Positions 45,897-55,542 of a stretch of DNA of 64,000 nucleotides are shown in pieces. Position 1 is the first letter of the stretch; every line of letters starts with the position of its first letter. The notes below the pieces were generated by a model. That model made no database searches. It was not told the origin of the DNA and was given only the letters and a program-made list of their open reading frames with translations. The stretch is taken from positions 20,140 to 84,139 of the forward strand of contig JBEKKT010000001.1 of the NCBI GenBank assembly GCA_050010535.1, given 5' to 3'. This stretch comes from JAJRAG01 sp050010535. GTDB taxonomy: Archaea > Thermoplasmatota > Thermoplasmata > Methanomassiliicoccales > JACIVX01. The position numbers and the translations under genes were made by a program.

Positions 45897-47345
45897 TTAA
45901 GCGAAGAACGCTCTTGCCGCTTGCTGGCACGCATCTATTACAGGTCCCGGATAGAGGCCGATCACTATCGTCGCGATCACAGTTATAAGCACTGCCGCGA
46001 CCATCACAGTAGGCAGCTTGAGTTTCTCGGTCGGCCCCTTCTCGACATACATGTACTTAATCACACGGACGTAATAGTACAAGGACAAGGCGCTGTTTAC
46101 CACACCTGCGACCGCCAGCCAAACGACCCAGTTGTTCGCCGAGGCGACGGAGACGTCAATGGCGCTTGAGAACAGCACGAACTTGCTCGCGAACCCAGCC
46201 AGCGGAGGTATCCCTGCCAGGGAGAAGAGCAGCACCATCATCGAGAATGCCATCAAGGGCGATCTTCTTCCCAGGCCCTTGTAGTCTGACAGCGTCTCCC
46301 CGACGGCGGCCGTAGACAGCGTCGCAACGATTATGAACGCTCCCCCTTTCATGAAGGCGTGGGTGATGATATGGAATATGCCCCCCGTGAGGGCATAATC
46401 GGTCCCGATCGGGAGAGCTATAAGTATGTAGCCTGCCTGGGCGATGCTCGAGTAGGCCAGCATCCGTTTGATGTTGGTTTGGGAAATCGCAACGAGATTG
46501 CCGAGCGTCATTGTCGCTACGGCGATTATCGCAACCACGAACTGCCACTCGACTCGAATCGCTATCAATCCAATCAGGAAAACCTTGAAGAGCGCAACGA
46601 ATCCCATCTTCTTCGAGCTCCCGGCAAGCAATGATGTGATCGTGGTCGGCGCGCCTTCGTAAACATCGGGTGCCCACATGTGAAAGGGAACAATCGCGAC
46701 CTTGAACCCGAATCCCGCTATTAGCAGACCGAGGGCGAGATAGATCACGGGGTCCATGCTCTTCATTCCGCCGACGGCTGCGCCGATATCCGTGAAGAGC
46801 GTGCTATGGGCGATACCGTATAGCAACGAGATACCGTAGAGAGCGATTGCGGACGATATAGCGCCGATGACGAAGTATTTCGTCGCTGCCTCCGCGCCTT
46901 TCTTGTCCTTCTTCCTGAATCCCACCAGGGCATAAGAGGACATGCTAGCGAGCTCGATGCCGATGAACAACGTGATCAGGTCGAGCGATGAGGCCACGAT
47001 CATCATCCCGACCGTAGCCATCAAGATGAGCGTGAAGTACTCGGCGACATGCTTCTCACCCTGGATGTACTTGGATGAGGCGAGCACGACGTAGAATGCA
47101 ACCGACAGGAACACAAGCTTGAATATCGCGGAGAAGGCGTCCATACGCAGGAGCCCGCCCTCGAGGGTCACGGGCTGGGCCCCGTCAAACCAGAACAATA
47201 GAACGAGAGAGATCGATGCCGCAATGCCGACCAACGACACAATGGATACAACCTTGTCCGACTTGGTCCCGTAGTAGATGGCAGGTATCGCCACAGCGAA
47301 GGCGACCATGACGATCTCGGAGTATATCGGGCTGAGGTCCAGCAA
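45897..47345 (-). CDS. fpoN: Fpo/NADH dehydrogenase-like complex subunit N
   Basis: Antiporter-like membrane subunit of 482 residues with about 14 helices. It includes the conserved lysine/glutamate helices (FIGIELASMSSYALVGF) and FHMWAPDVYEGAPT. It forms one of the ion channels of complex I. Last gene of the operon; its ATG directly follows the fpoM stop. Confidence 0.93.
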   Translation of the reverse strand: MLDLSPIYSEIVMVAFAVAIPAIYYGTKSDKVVSIVSLVGIAASISLVLLFWFDGAQPVTLEGGLLRMDAFSAIFKLVFLSVAFYVVLASSKYIQGEKHVAEYFTLILMATVGMMIVASSLDLITLFIGIELASMSSYALVGFRKKDKKGAEAATKYFVIGAISSAIALYGISLLYGIAHSTLFTDIGAAVGGMKSMDPVIYLALGLLIAGFGFKVAIVPFHMWAPDVYEGAPTTITSLLAGSSKKMGFVALFKVFLIGLIAIRVEWQFVVAIIAVATMTLGNLVAISQTNIKRMLAYSSIAQAGYILIALPIGTDYALTGGIFHIITHAFMKGGAFIIVATLSTAAVGETLSDYKGLGRRSPLMAFSMMVLLFSLAGIPPLAGFASKFVLFSSAIDVSVASANNWVVWLAVAGVVNSALSLYYYVRVIKYMYVEKGPTEKLKLPTVMVAAVLITVIATIVIGLYPGPVIDACQQAARAFFA

Positions 47346-48839
47346 TCAGACCACCCCTAGGATTCCAGACACGATGCCAGCCGAGGGTCTAATGAAGTCG
47401 AAGCCGAGACTAGGCAGCATGCCGAAGAGTATGATCAAGATTGAGAGTATCACGAGAGGCGCGGTCTCGTACCAGTTGACGTCGTGAAGATGGCTCGTGT
47501 CGATCTTCTCGGTCACGGGCCCGAACATCGTCCTCTGTAGCGCCCAAAGGTAATACCCTGCGGTGATCGCAACGCTCGCGATTGGCAGCAAAAGGAGCCA
47601 TTTGTACGCGTCGAATGTAGCAACGAACACAGAGAACTCGGCGACGAAGCCGACCATCCCGGGCAGGCCGAGCGAGGCTAGAAAGCCTATCGTCATGAAT
47701 GTAGCCGCTATCGGCATTTTCGCCGCCAGACCGCCGAGCAGTGGTATCTCCCTCGTGCCAGCCTTATGCTGGACCACGCCGCACATCATGAACAGGACAG
47801 CTGTTATCAGCCCGTGTGCGAACATCTGGAACACCGCAGCCGTGATACCCAGCTGGCTGCCAATGGCTATGCCCAGAAGCACTATGCCCATGTGGCTGAT
47901 CGATGAGAAGGCCACCATCTTCTTCAAGTCCTTCTGCGCAAGACAGATGATAGCCCCGTACAGAATGGAGATGATTGCTATCGCGAGCATCAAAGGCCTG
48001 AGCGCGCTCGCTCCGTCCGGCAACGTAGGGAGCGCGACCCTAATCAGACCGTACGACCCCATCTTCAGCAAGAGTCCTGCCAGCAATACGCTCCCACCGG
48101 TCGGAGCTTCTACGTGAGCGTCCGGCAGCCATGTGTGGAACGGCACGACTGGCATCTTGACGCCAAACGCGAAGAACAACGCACCGAATGCTGCGACCTG
48201 GAACAGCTGACCGAAGCCGGGGGCCACACTTGCGATGTCGACCATGCTGAAGGATGCGTAGCCGAGCACCGGCTTGGCCTCGAAATACAGTGCCATTATC
48301 GTGATCAGCATCGCGACACTCGCCAAGTGAGTGTAGATGAAGAACTTGATCGACGCGTACTCCCTTCTCGGACCGCCCCAGATGGCGATAAGGAAGTACA
48401 TCGGTATGAGGACGACCTCCCAGAAGACATAGAAGAGGAAATAATCGAGGGAAGTGAACACCCCGAGAACTCCCACGTCCAGGATGAGCATCAATGCCAT
48501 GTATTCCTTCGTCCGATTTTCCACGTCCCACGAGAACAGGATGGCCAGGAAACACAGAAGCGTGGTCAGGAACACCATCAGTATGCTTATGCCGTCGACC
48601 CCGAGCGAGAAGGATATCCCCAGGCCGGGGATCCATTTGTAACTCTCTCTGAACTGGTAAGTCCCGATGTTGAGGGAGAAGCTCGTCAGCAACAGCAACG
48701 AGAGCGCAAGCGATATCCCCGAGAATACCAGCGCCATGACCTTGGCAGCCTTGACGTTCCTCCCTGAGAGGAAGACGAACATCGCTCCTATCAGAGGAAA
48801 GAGTATTATGAGCGATAGGATTGGAACGTTCTCTAGCAT
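47346..48839 (-). CDS. fpoM: Fpo/NADH dehydrogenase-like complex subunit M
   Basis: Antiporter-like subunit of 497 residues and about 14 helices. FYVFWEVVLIPMYFLIAIWG-type and FHTWLPDAHVEAPTGGSVLL segments carry the conserved Glu, Lys and His of the proton path. It lies four bases after fpoL and abuts fpoN. Confidence 0.93.
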   Translation of the reverse strand: MLENVPILSLIILFPLIGAMFVFLSGRNVKAAKVMALVFSGISLALSLLLLTSFSLNIGTYQFRESYKWIPGLGISFSLGVDGISILMVFLTTLLCFLAILFSWDVENRTKEYMALMLILDVGVLGVFTSLDYFLFYVFWEVVLIPMYFLIAIWGGPRREYASIKFFIYTHLASVAMLITIMALYFEAKPVLGYASFSMVDIASVAPGFGQLFQVAAFGALFFAFGVKMPVVPFHTWLPDAHVEAPTGGSVLLAGLLLKMGSYGLIRVALPTLPDGASALRPLMLAIAIISILYGAIICLAQKDLKKMVAFSSISHMGIVLLGIAIGSQLGITAAVFQMFAHGLITAVLFMMCGVVQHKAGTREIPLLGGLAAKMPIAATFMTIGFLASLGLPGMVGFVAEFSVFVATFDAYKWLLLLPIASVAITAGYYLWALQRTMFGPVTEKIDTSHLHDVNWYETAPLVILSILIILFGMLPSLGFDFIRPSAGIVSGILGVV

Positions 48840-48843
48840 GGTA

Positions 48844-50808
48844 TCACCTCAACCCCCCGAACAAGTAAAGGAGCACCAGTATGACCGATATGCCGGCGAT
48901 TATGACGGTCGCGTAGCTCTGGACATGTCCTGTCTGAATCCTGCGAATGTAGTTGCCGGCCCTCGCGAGCACGAAGCTTATGCCGTCTACGATGCCGTCG
49001 ATGACCTTCAGGTCGAACCAGTCGACAACGAGAGAGAATCCGTACACGGCCTTCTCCGCGAATGCGTCGTATCCTGCCGTGAAGCCGTAGCGCTTCAGCA
49101 GCAGGTTGTACAGGGATTTCGTAACCGGGCTCGCCACGAACACGTCCGATGAAACTCTCTTCTTGTAGTATACCAGGTAAGCGAGCCCGAGGCCAGATAC
49201 CGCGACGATGATCGATACGTACGTCAACGGATCGGCGAACATCTCCGTTAGTATCTCGCCGGCTGGGAGTGCATGGGACTCTCCGAAGAACACCGCCCCA
49301 CCGAGTCCGCCCCCTATAAACAGCACGAGGAACGACACGGCGGCGAATGCGGACAGGATGACTAGAGGAACAGTCATGATCTTTGGAGACTCATGCGAGT
49401 GCTTCGAAGCCTCGCCCGGCTCTCCCTTGAAAGTCATGAACCAGAGTCTGAACATATAGAACGCCGTCATAAACGCGGTAGCTATTCCGAGGACATACAA
49501 TAGGATGAAGACCCAGCTCAATGAGCCAGCGCTCCATACGACCGCAAGGACCTCATCCTTGCTCCAGAACCCGCTGAACGGCGGTATCCCCGAGATGGAC
49601 AAGGCACCGATGAGCATCGTGAAGGAGGTGACCTTCATAGTCTTACCGAGCCCACCCATGAGACGCATGTCTTCGGTACCGACAGCGTGTATGACGCTGC
49701 CGGCGCACAAGAACAACAGCGCCTTGAAAAACGCATGGTTCATCAGATGAAACATCGAGGAAGTATATCCTTCCGACCCCATCGCGTTGAAGAACAGGTA
49801 ACCGCCCGCCCCCAGCGCCAGCATCATGTAACCAAGCTGGCTGATCGTAGAGTAAGCAAGCACACGCTTGATGTTTGGAGAGTTCAGTGCCATTGTAGCG
49901 GCGATGAAAGCTGTCACGCCGCCGATGATCGCGACGATGATCAGCGTCTCCGGGGTCTGGACGAACAGGGGGAACGACCTCGCAACGAGGTACACACCAG
50001 CATTGACCATCGTGGCGGCATGTATCAACGCCGAAACGGTCGTCGGACCTTCCATCGCATCCGGCAACCAGTCGTGCAACGGGAACTGCGCACTCTTTCC
50101 GATTGCACCGCCGAAGATGAAGAACGTTCCCAAGGTCAGGAGGCCGAGATCGCTGCCCGAGACCTCCATTGAGAACAGATCCCGGAAGTTTAGCGTCTTG
50201 AAAGTGGTGAAGAGGATTATGATTCCGAGCATGAACATGACGTCGCCGACCCTGGTTACGATGAATGCCTTCTTCGCGGCCGAAGCCGCGGAAGGCTTGT
50301 GATACCAGAATCCGATCAGGAGGTAGGAGCACAGTCCCACCATCTCCCAGAATATAAACATCTCGAGGTAATTGTTCGCGAGGACGAGGCCGAGCATCAC
50401 TCCGACGAACAGCGAGATTTCAGTGTAGTACCTCCTCTTCCTCCCCCCCTCGTCGCCCATGTAGGCGATCGAGTAGATTATGACAAGGGTCGAGACGATC
50501 AACACGACCATCAGCATCAGCGCGGTCAGCTGGTCGATGTATATTCCGATTTCGAACTTGTAGGTCGACGTGAGATGGATCCAAGTTACTGACTGCTCAT
50601 AGACGCCGTTGACGACCCCATCAGCTTTGTCGAACGAGCCGTCGAGCACCGACACGACGACAAACACCGAGATGATGAGCGATATTGTCGTGGCGCCAAT
50701 TGCGAGGTACCCTCCGCCCTGCTTCATCTTCTTGCCGAGCAGACCTATTGCGACCGCTGCCAGAAGAGGGAAGACCGGAATCAGCCAGGCGAAATCTATC
50801 GGTTGCAT
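48844..50808 (-). CDS. fpoL: Fpo/NADH dehydrogenase-like complex subunit L
   Basis: The largest antiporter-like subunit, 654 residues. The core includes FWEMVGLCSYLLIGFWY and FPLHDWLPDAMEGPTTVSALIH. The extended C-terminus (about 500-654) contains the lateral helix that clamps the membrane arm. Starts two bases after fpoK. Confidence 0.94.
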   Translation of the reverse strand: MQPIDFAWLIPVFPLLAAVAIGLLGKKMKQGGGYLAIGATTISLIISVFVVVSVLDGSFDKADGVVNGVYEQSVTWIHLTSTYKFEIGIYIDQLTALMLMVVLIVSTLVIIYSIAYMGDEGGRKRRYYTEISLFVGVMLGLVLANNYLEMFIFWEMVGLCSYLLIGFWYHKPSAASAAKKAFIVTRVGDVMFMLGIIILFTTFKTLNFRDLFSMEVSGSDLGLLTLGTFFIFGGAIGKSAQFPLHDWLPDAMEGPTTVSALIHAATMVNAGVYLVARSFPLFVQTPETLIIVAIIGGVTAFIAATMALNSPNIKRVLAYSTISQLGYMMLALGAGGYLFFNAMGSEGYTSSMFHLMNHAFFKALLFLCAGSVIHAVGTEDMRLMGGLGKTMKVTSFTMLIGALSISGIPPFSGFWSKDEVLAVVWSAGSLSWVFILLYVLGIATAFMTAFYMFRLWFMTFKGEPGEASKHSHESPKIMTVPLVILSAFAAVSFLVLFIGGGLGGAVFFGESHALPAGEILTEMFADPLTYVSIIVAVSGLGLAYLVYYKKRVSSDVFVASPVTKSLYNLLLKRYGFTAGYDAFAEKAVYGFSLVVDWFDLKVIDGIVDGISFVLARAGNYIRRIQTGHVQSYATVIIAGISVILVLLYLFGGLR

Positions 50809-50809
50809 C

Positions 50810-51112
50810 TCACCACCTCAGGATGTTGATCTCTTCAAGGTCGATCGTCTCCCTCGTTCTCAGGAGGTTCAGCAGAATCGCGAGACCGACGGCGACCTCA
50901 GCCGCTGCTATCGCGATCGAGAATAACGCGAACACCTGTCCTCTGACGTCATTCAAGAATGATGAGAAGACAACGAAGTTCACGTTCGCTGCGTTGAGCA
51001 TTATCTCGATGGACATCAGGACGACGATCGCGTTGCGCCTGGTGAGCGCCCCGTAGGATCCCAAAGCGAACAGGATCGCTGACAGAACGAGGAAGTACTC
51101 GATCGGAATCAT
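50810..51112 (-). CDS. fpoK: Fpo/NADH dehydrogenase-like complex subunit K
   Basis: Protein of 100 residues with three helices and the conserved Glu in LMSIEIMLNAANVNFV. Its ATG overlaps the end of the previous gene by four bases. Confidence 0.93.
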   Translation of the reverse strand: MIPIEYFLVLSAILFALGSYGALTRRNAIVVLMSIEIMLNAANVNFVVFSSFLNDVRGQVFALFSIAIAAAEVAVGLAILLNLLRTRETIDLEEINILRW

Positions 51113-51339
51113 TTCTCATCCTCCTTTGCCAGGAACACCCCGCCGAGCATAGCCGTGAACATGACGAGCCCGATCGCCAAGAAGGCGATGCCGTAATCGT
51201 CGAACAGCGCGTTGCCGATCTTCTCGGTGCCAATCTGCGATATGTTTCCAGCTCGCCAGTTTACGACCAACAATGAGCCGAGCACGATGACGAGCAGGGC
51301 CGCGATTGCTATGATTGAGGCGACCTTGTGCCTATTCAC
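51109..51339 (-). CDS. fpoJ: Fpo/NADH dehydrogenase-like complex subunit J, C-terminal part
   Basis: About 76 residues, two helices (IIAIAALLVIVLGSLLVVNW and YGIAFLAIGLVMFTAMLGG). Together with the preceding gene it equals one NuoJ. GTG at 51339 follows GGGAGG and overlaps the first half by eight bases. A split J subunit also occurs in some methanogen fpo operons. Confidence 0.85.
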   Translation of the reverse strand: MNRHKVASIIAIAALLVIVLGSLLVVNWRAGNISQIGTEKIGNALFDDYGIAFLAIGLVMFTAMLGGVFLAKEDEK

Positions 51340-51598
51340 ACTTGTCGCCTCCCGAAAGCTTCCTCTTCGTAAGCATGACACCGAACAGGATCAGAACGGT
51401 AACGGCTCCGACATAGATGAGAATCTGGATCATCGCGACATACTCGGCGCTCAGAAAGATGAAAGTTATCGCGACCCCGACGAAGGTCAGCGCCAGATAC
51501 ATGACGCTTCTGACGACCTCCTTCGAGAAGATGACCGCGACCGCGGCAGCCACTGTCATGATCGCGAATATGATGAAGAACAGGAGGTCGAGGTCCAT
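51332..51598 (-). CDS. fpoJ: Fpo/NADH dehydrogenase-like complex subunit J, N-terminal part
   Basis: About 88 residues with three helices. AVIFSKEVVRSVMYLALTFVG and IQILIYVGAVTVLILFGVML match the first half of NuoJ, including the flexible third helix region. ATG at 51598 overlaps the fpoI stop by one base. Confidence 0.88.
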   Translation of the reverse strand: MDLDLLFFIIFAIMTVAAAVAVIFSKEVVRSVMYLALTFVGVAITFIFLSAEYVAMIQILIYVGAVTVLILFGVMLTKRKLSGGDKCE

Positions 51599-52335
51599 CA
51601 GAGCACCTCCTTCATCATCAATGCGTCCCTCGGACAGTTCTCGACGCACTGCTCGCAGCCGACGCATTTCGGGTAGTCGAACTTAGGTCTCTTGATCGGC
51701 TTGCCCTTCTCGTTCACTCCGACCTGTACTATCTCGACCGCCCCGGCGGGGCATATTTTTGCACAACGGGCGCAACCTATGCACTTCTTGTCGTCGAGCT
51801 CGGGCCTGTCCTTGCCCTCGCGTCCCGGTTCCCTTTCCACGACGCCTTTCTCAAGCTCGGAGGGGAGCACCTCTACGATATTCACCTCATATCCCGGCTT
51901 GTATTCGTGCCGTAATTCATACGGATCGTAGATCAGGTCCTGTCTGGTGTACGTTGCTAATTCGTACTCAGGCGTGACTATCATCGCGTTCTTGGGGCAG
52001 TACTCCGCACAGTAGCCGCACATCATACATCTTCCAAGGTTGACCTGGGGCCGTCTTATCTTCCCGTGCTCCTTGTCCTCGATCTCAACGAGCTCAATGC
52101 ATCCTGTCGGGCAGATGCGCATGCATATGCCGCAGCCTATGCAACGCTCCATCATAAGACCGGGCCTTCCCCTGTAATTGTCCGGAAGCTCGAGCTTCTC
52201 CCATGGATAAAGGATCGTGTCTGGACGGTGAATCGTGGCCCTGATAGTCTCCTTCAGAGTTGCGTACATGGGCCTAAAGACGTAGCCCGTGAGTCTGGGG
52301 TCTCTCTTTTTCCCTTTCTTCACCTTCTCCGCCAT
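51598..52335 (-). CDS. fpoI: Fpo/NADH dehydrogenase-like complex subunit I with four [4Fe-4S] motifs
   Basis: Protein of 245 residues, longer than usual NuoI. The normal pair (CIGCGICMRICP, CMMCGYCAEYCP, about 65-115) is followed by a linker of some 65 residues and a second pair (CIGCARCAKICP, CVGCEQCVENCP, about 185-240). The extra ferredoxin module could be the docking or entry site for electrons, since no NuoEFG or FpoF is encoded here. It overlaps fpoJ by one base. Confidence 0.92.
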   Translation of the reverse strand: MAEKVKKGKKRDPRLTGYVFRPMYATLKETIRATIHRPDTILYPWEKLELPDNYRGRPGLMMERCIGCGICMRICPTGCIELVEIEDKEHGKIRRPQVNLGRCMMCGYCAEYCPKNAMIVTPEYELATYTRQDLIYDPYELRHEYKPGYEVNIVEVLPSELEKGVVEREPGREGKDRPELDDKKCIGCARCAKICPAGAVEIVQVGVNEKGKPIKRPKFDYPKCVGCEQCVENCPRDALMMKEVL

Positions 52336-53409
52336 CTACCACCACCCCAGAGTCTTGACCGCAATAGCGATAAAGAGGTTGATCATTGCCAAAGGAAGCA
52401 AGCGCTTCCATCCGATGTTCAGAATCTGATCGACTCGGACCCTCGTCAATGAACCCCTGATCCAGATGAACACAAAGAACACAATGAATACCTTGATCAA
52501 GAACCATATCTCCGGCGGAAGGAACGGCCCGTTCCATCCGCCGAGGAAAAGAAGAACGCCGACGGCGGCTCCGGCATAGCCCCTAAAGTACTCGGCGAGC
52601 ATCAGCAAGCCGAACCTCATGCCACCGTACTCTGTCCACCAGCCTTCGACTAGCTCGGCCTCCGCCTCGGGCAAGTCGAAAGGGATCCTTTCCACCTCAG
52701 CAACGATGGCGATCATGAATACGATGAAACCGACGAATTGAGGAATGATGAACCACGTTGAATCCGCTTGCGCGTTTACGATATCTCCGATGTTCAGGCT
52801 ACCGGCCAGGAGCACGACCCCAACCATCGAGAGCAGGAGCGGGATCTCGTATGAGATCAGCTGCGCAGCCGACCGCATGCCTCCGATAAGCGAGTACTTG
52901 TTGTTCGAGGCCCACCCACCGAGAAGGATAGCAAACGGTGTTATGCTGAAGACCGCGAAGATAAACAGAAGGCCCAAACTGAGATCCGACATGTAGAACC
53001 TGTCGCTCAAAGGAATGGCCACAAGAAGAAGAATGGAGGATCCGATCATGATCACCGGAGCCCAGCCATAGGGAGTCTTGTCAGCCTTCTCAGGTATGAT
53101 GTACTCCTTCAGAAGGGTCTTCAGACCGTCGGCGATGTTCTGGAAGTACCCTGCCGGTCCGACCACCATGGCGCCTCTGCGGTCCATGAGACGACCAAGG
53201 GTCTTTCTCTCCTGCCAGATCATCGTTATGGCCACTATGAAGCCCACGGCAAGGAGCACGATCGACTCACCGAGCAAGGTCAGGAACCTGATGACATCTG
53301 CGCTCCCAAGCCACCCAGCAATGCCGTGGAAGCCGACCCAATTGAGAATCCAATTCACGATGCCAACCAGCCAAGAGACTATCCCCTCCGTGAACTGGTA
53401 CAGATCCAT
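52336..53409 (-). CDS. fpoH: Fpo/NADH dehydrogenase-like complex subunit H
   Basis: Membrane subunit of 357 residues, eight or nine helices, joining the peripheral arm to the membrane arm. Conserved segments include RRGAMVVGPAGYFQNIADGLK, the quinone-tunnel ERIPFDLPEAEAELVEGW, and FIWIRGSLTRVRVDQ. Five bases after fpoD. Confidence 0.94.
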   Translation of the reverse strand: MDLYQFTEGIVSWLVGIVNWILNWVGFHGIAGWLGSADVIRFLTLLGESIVLLAVGFIVAITMIWQERKTLGRLMDRRGAMVVGPAGYFQNIADGLKTLLKEYIIPEKADKTPYGWAPVIMIGSSILLLVAIPLSDRFYMSDLSLGLLFIFAVFSITPFAILLGGWASNNKYSLIGGMRSAAQLISYEIPLLLSMVGVVLLAGSLNIGDIVNAQADSTWFIIPQFVGFIVFMIAIVAEVERIPFDLPEAEAELVEGWWTEYGGMRFGLLMLAEYFRGYAGAAVGVLLFLGGWNGPFLPPEIWFLIKVFIVFFVFIWIRGSLTRVRVDQILNIGWKRLLPLAMINLFIAIAVKTLGWW

Positions 53410-53413
53410 GGTC

Positions 53414-54496
53414 TCACCTGTCGGTCTCTCCCAGACACATGTCGACGGATCCCATGATCGACGGGACGTCGGCGACCTTGTATCCTCTAAGCATGACCGG
53501 CACGGCGGAGACGGTTACGAATATCGGACTGCGCACCTTCAGCCTGTATGGTCTGTCGGTACCATCGCCGATGACATACATCAAGGCCTCGCCCCTTGGG
53601 TCCTCCACTCTTGCGTAGGCGGTCTTCCTGGGCGCGTTCCTCGGAGCCTTCACTCGTATCGGCCCAGAGGGCATCTTCTTAAGAGCCTCGCGGACAATGT
53701 GGCAGCTCATTCGCATCTCGTCCATACGCACTCTGTACCTCGCATAGCAGTCGCAATCTGGATGCGTGCACATGTCCCAGTCAAGCTCATCATAAACGGA
53801 GTACGGGTCGTGCTTGCGGAGGTCGATCTTCACTCCGCTACCCCTCAAGGTCGCACCAGTGACGCCCAGATTCATGCCATCAGAGGGTTTTAGAATGCCA
53901 ATGCCCTGAGTCCTCATCAGGAAGATCTCGCTGCCATCGAAGATCTCCTCGTACTCGTCGAGCTTCTTCTCGAAGTAGTCGAGTGTCCTCAGGCAATCTC
54001 TCTCGAAGTCGGGAGGCAGGTCGTTTCTCACACCGCCGATTCTCGGGTAGTTATAAGTTATTCTTGCACCACTGACGCTTTGTAACAGGTCCAGGAAAAG
54101 CTCCCTTTCCCTCATGCCGTAGACGAATGCGGTGAGAAGGCCGAGATCGGTCCCATATGCTGCGATCCACATCAGGTGGGAGGCGATTCTCTGAAGCTCG
54201 AGGACCACGACGCGTATGTATTCGGCCCTTTCAGGGACTTCGATGCCCATCAGGTTCTCGATCGCCAGGCAGTACAGGTGGCTCCACGTCATCGAAGACC
54301 CGTAACAGAGGCGGTCGGACATGGGGATGATCTGCGGATACACACGGTTCTCGGTCATCTTCTCCCAACCGCGGTGGAGATAACCGATGACAGGCTTCGC
54401 ATCCAATATCGTCTCGCCGTCGACCTTGACCCTCAGATTCCACAAGCCGTGGGTCATTGGATGCTGAGGCCCCATGTTTATCCACATTTCGGCCAT
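53414..54496 (-). CDS. fpoD: Fpo/NADH dehydrogenase-like complex subunit D
   Basis: The 49-kDa-like subunit, 360 residues. Motifs: NMGPQHPMTHGLWNLRVKVD at the N-terminus, YLHRGWEK, and RGYKVADVPSIMGSVDMCLGETDR at the end. The nickel-binding cysteines of hydrogenases are absent, as expected for a complex I subunit that helps form the quinone or phenazine site. It begins two bases after fpoC. Confidence 0.94.
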   Translation of the reverse strand: MAEMWINMGPQHPMTHGLWNLRVKVDGETILDAKPVIGYLHRGWEKMTENRVYPQIIPMSDRLCYGSSMTWSHLYCLAIENLMGIEVPERAEYIRVVVLELQRIASHLMWIAAYGTDLGLLTAFVYGMRERELFLDLLQSVSGARITYNYPRIGGVRNDLPPDFERDCLRTLDYFEKKLDEYEEIFDGSEIFLMRTQGIGILKPSDGMNLGVTGATLRGSGVKIDLRKHDPYSVYDELDWDMCTHPDCDCYARYRVRMDEMRMSCHIVREALKKMPSGPIRVKAPRNAPRKTAYARVEDPRGEALMYVIGDGTDRPYRLKVRSPIFVTVSAVPVMLRGYKVADVPSIMGSVDMCLGETDR

Positions 54497-54498
54497 GA

Positions 54499-54969
54499 TC
54501 AGCGCCCCCTCAACTTGAATTCCTTCCTGAATGGATAGTATCCGAAATCGGAGGGCAGCAGGAGCCTCTCCATATTCGGGTGATTCTTAAAGCGGATTCC
54601 GAACAACTCACACGCTTCTCTCTCGTGCCAGTTCGCGCCTCCCCAGAGCGCCGTGACCGAGTCCACCTCGGCGTCGTCGGAGGGAACGTCCACCGTGATC
54701 TCGATGACGCATTCGTTTGCGTATGAGGAAACGTGATAGACGACTTCCAGGTGATCGACCTTGTCGACTCCGGTAAGACATGAGATATGCTCGAAGCTGA
54801 GCGTGTTCTTGAGATACTCGCAAAGCTTGCAGAGAACGGATCTTGTCACCCTAGCGACAATCCTTCTCGGGCCGACAACACCGACAGTGACGCCATCTGG
54901 GAAGCTCTCCTTGATGGTCTCGACAATGACCTCCTCTGAGAGTTTTGTAGTCGGCGCGTCGCTATGCAG
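54499..54969 (-). CDS. fpoC: Fpo/NADH dehydrogenase-like complex subunit C
   Basis: The 30-kDa-like subunit. The C-terminal part has WGGANWHEREACELFGIRF and HPNMERLLLPSDF. The first ATG/GTG/TTG in frame is GTG at 54849, which would give 116 residues. The frame reads sensibly for another 40 codons upstream (LSEEVIVETIKESFPDG) to just after the fpoB stop. There the only candidate is CTG at 54969, placed after GAGGTGAT. I take CTG as the likely start, giving 156 residues. Confidence 0.8.
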   Translation of the reverse strand: MHSDAPTTKLSEEVIVETIKESFPDGVTVGVVGPRRIVARVTRSVLCKLCEYLKNTLSFEHISCLTGVDKVDHLEVVYHVSSYANECVIEITVDVPSDDAEVDSVTALWGGANWHEREACELFGIRFKNHPNMERLLLPSDFGYYPFRKEFKLRGR

Positions 54970-54978
54970 TCGATCACC

Positions 54979-55542
54979 TCAGTCTTCCAGGAATGTGCCT
55001 TTCATCTCGGCCCTTATCTTATCCTGAAGCTTCATGAACCCGTCGAGCATGGCTTCCGGTCTTGGTGGACATCCTGGAATGTAGATATCGACAGGGATGA
55101 AAGTGTCAAGTCCTTGAACAACATTGTACGAGTCATACCACGGACCGCCAGAGATGGCACACTCGCCCATGGCCACAACCCACTTGGGTTCGGGCATCTG
55201 TTCGTAGAGCCTTCTGAGATCGGGTCTGAGCTTCGTTGTCACCCAGCCGTTCACGAGAAGAACGTCGCATTGCCGAGGAGATGATCGAAACACAAACCCG
55301 AAGCGCTCAGCATCGAACCTCGCTGCAGAGGCGGCCGCCATCTCCAAGGCGCAGCAAGCGATACCGAAGTGAAGAGGGAATATCGAGTTCCTGAGCGCCC
55401 AGCTCCAGATGGGGACGGTGATCTTATCAACTGCTTTCTTGACTCCCGAGGCGCGCATTGTCTCATCGAAGAGGCCGGAGGACCATTTCATGAACTCCTT
55501 CGCGCTCATCGCTATGACGTTCGGAGCAAGACTCAGATCCAA
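54979..55542 (-). CDS. fpoB: Fpo/NADH dehydrogenase-like complex subunit B
   Basis: About 187 residues holding cluster N2. The motif FGIACCALEMAAASAARFDAE has the tandem Cys pair, with MGECAISGGPW and YIPGCPPRPEAMLDG giving the other ligands. TTG at 55542 comes after GAGGAGGT and overlaps fpoA by ten bases. ATG at 55509 has no ribosome site. Confidence 0.93.
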   Translation of the reverse strand: MDLSLAPNVIAMSAKEFMKWSSGLFDETMRASGVKKAVDKITVPIWSWALRNSIFPLHFGIACCALEMAAASAARFDAERFGFVFRSSPRQCDVLLVNGWVTTKLRPDLRRLYEQMPEPKWVVAMGECAISGGPWYDSYNVVQGLDTFIPVDIYIPGCPPRPEAMLDGFMKLQDKIRAEMKGTFLED

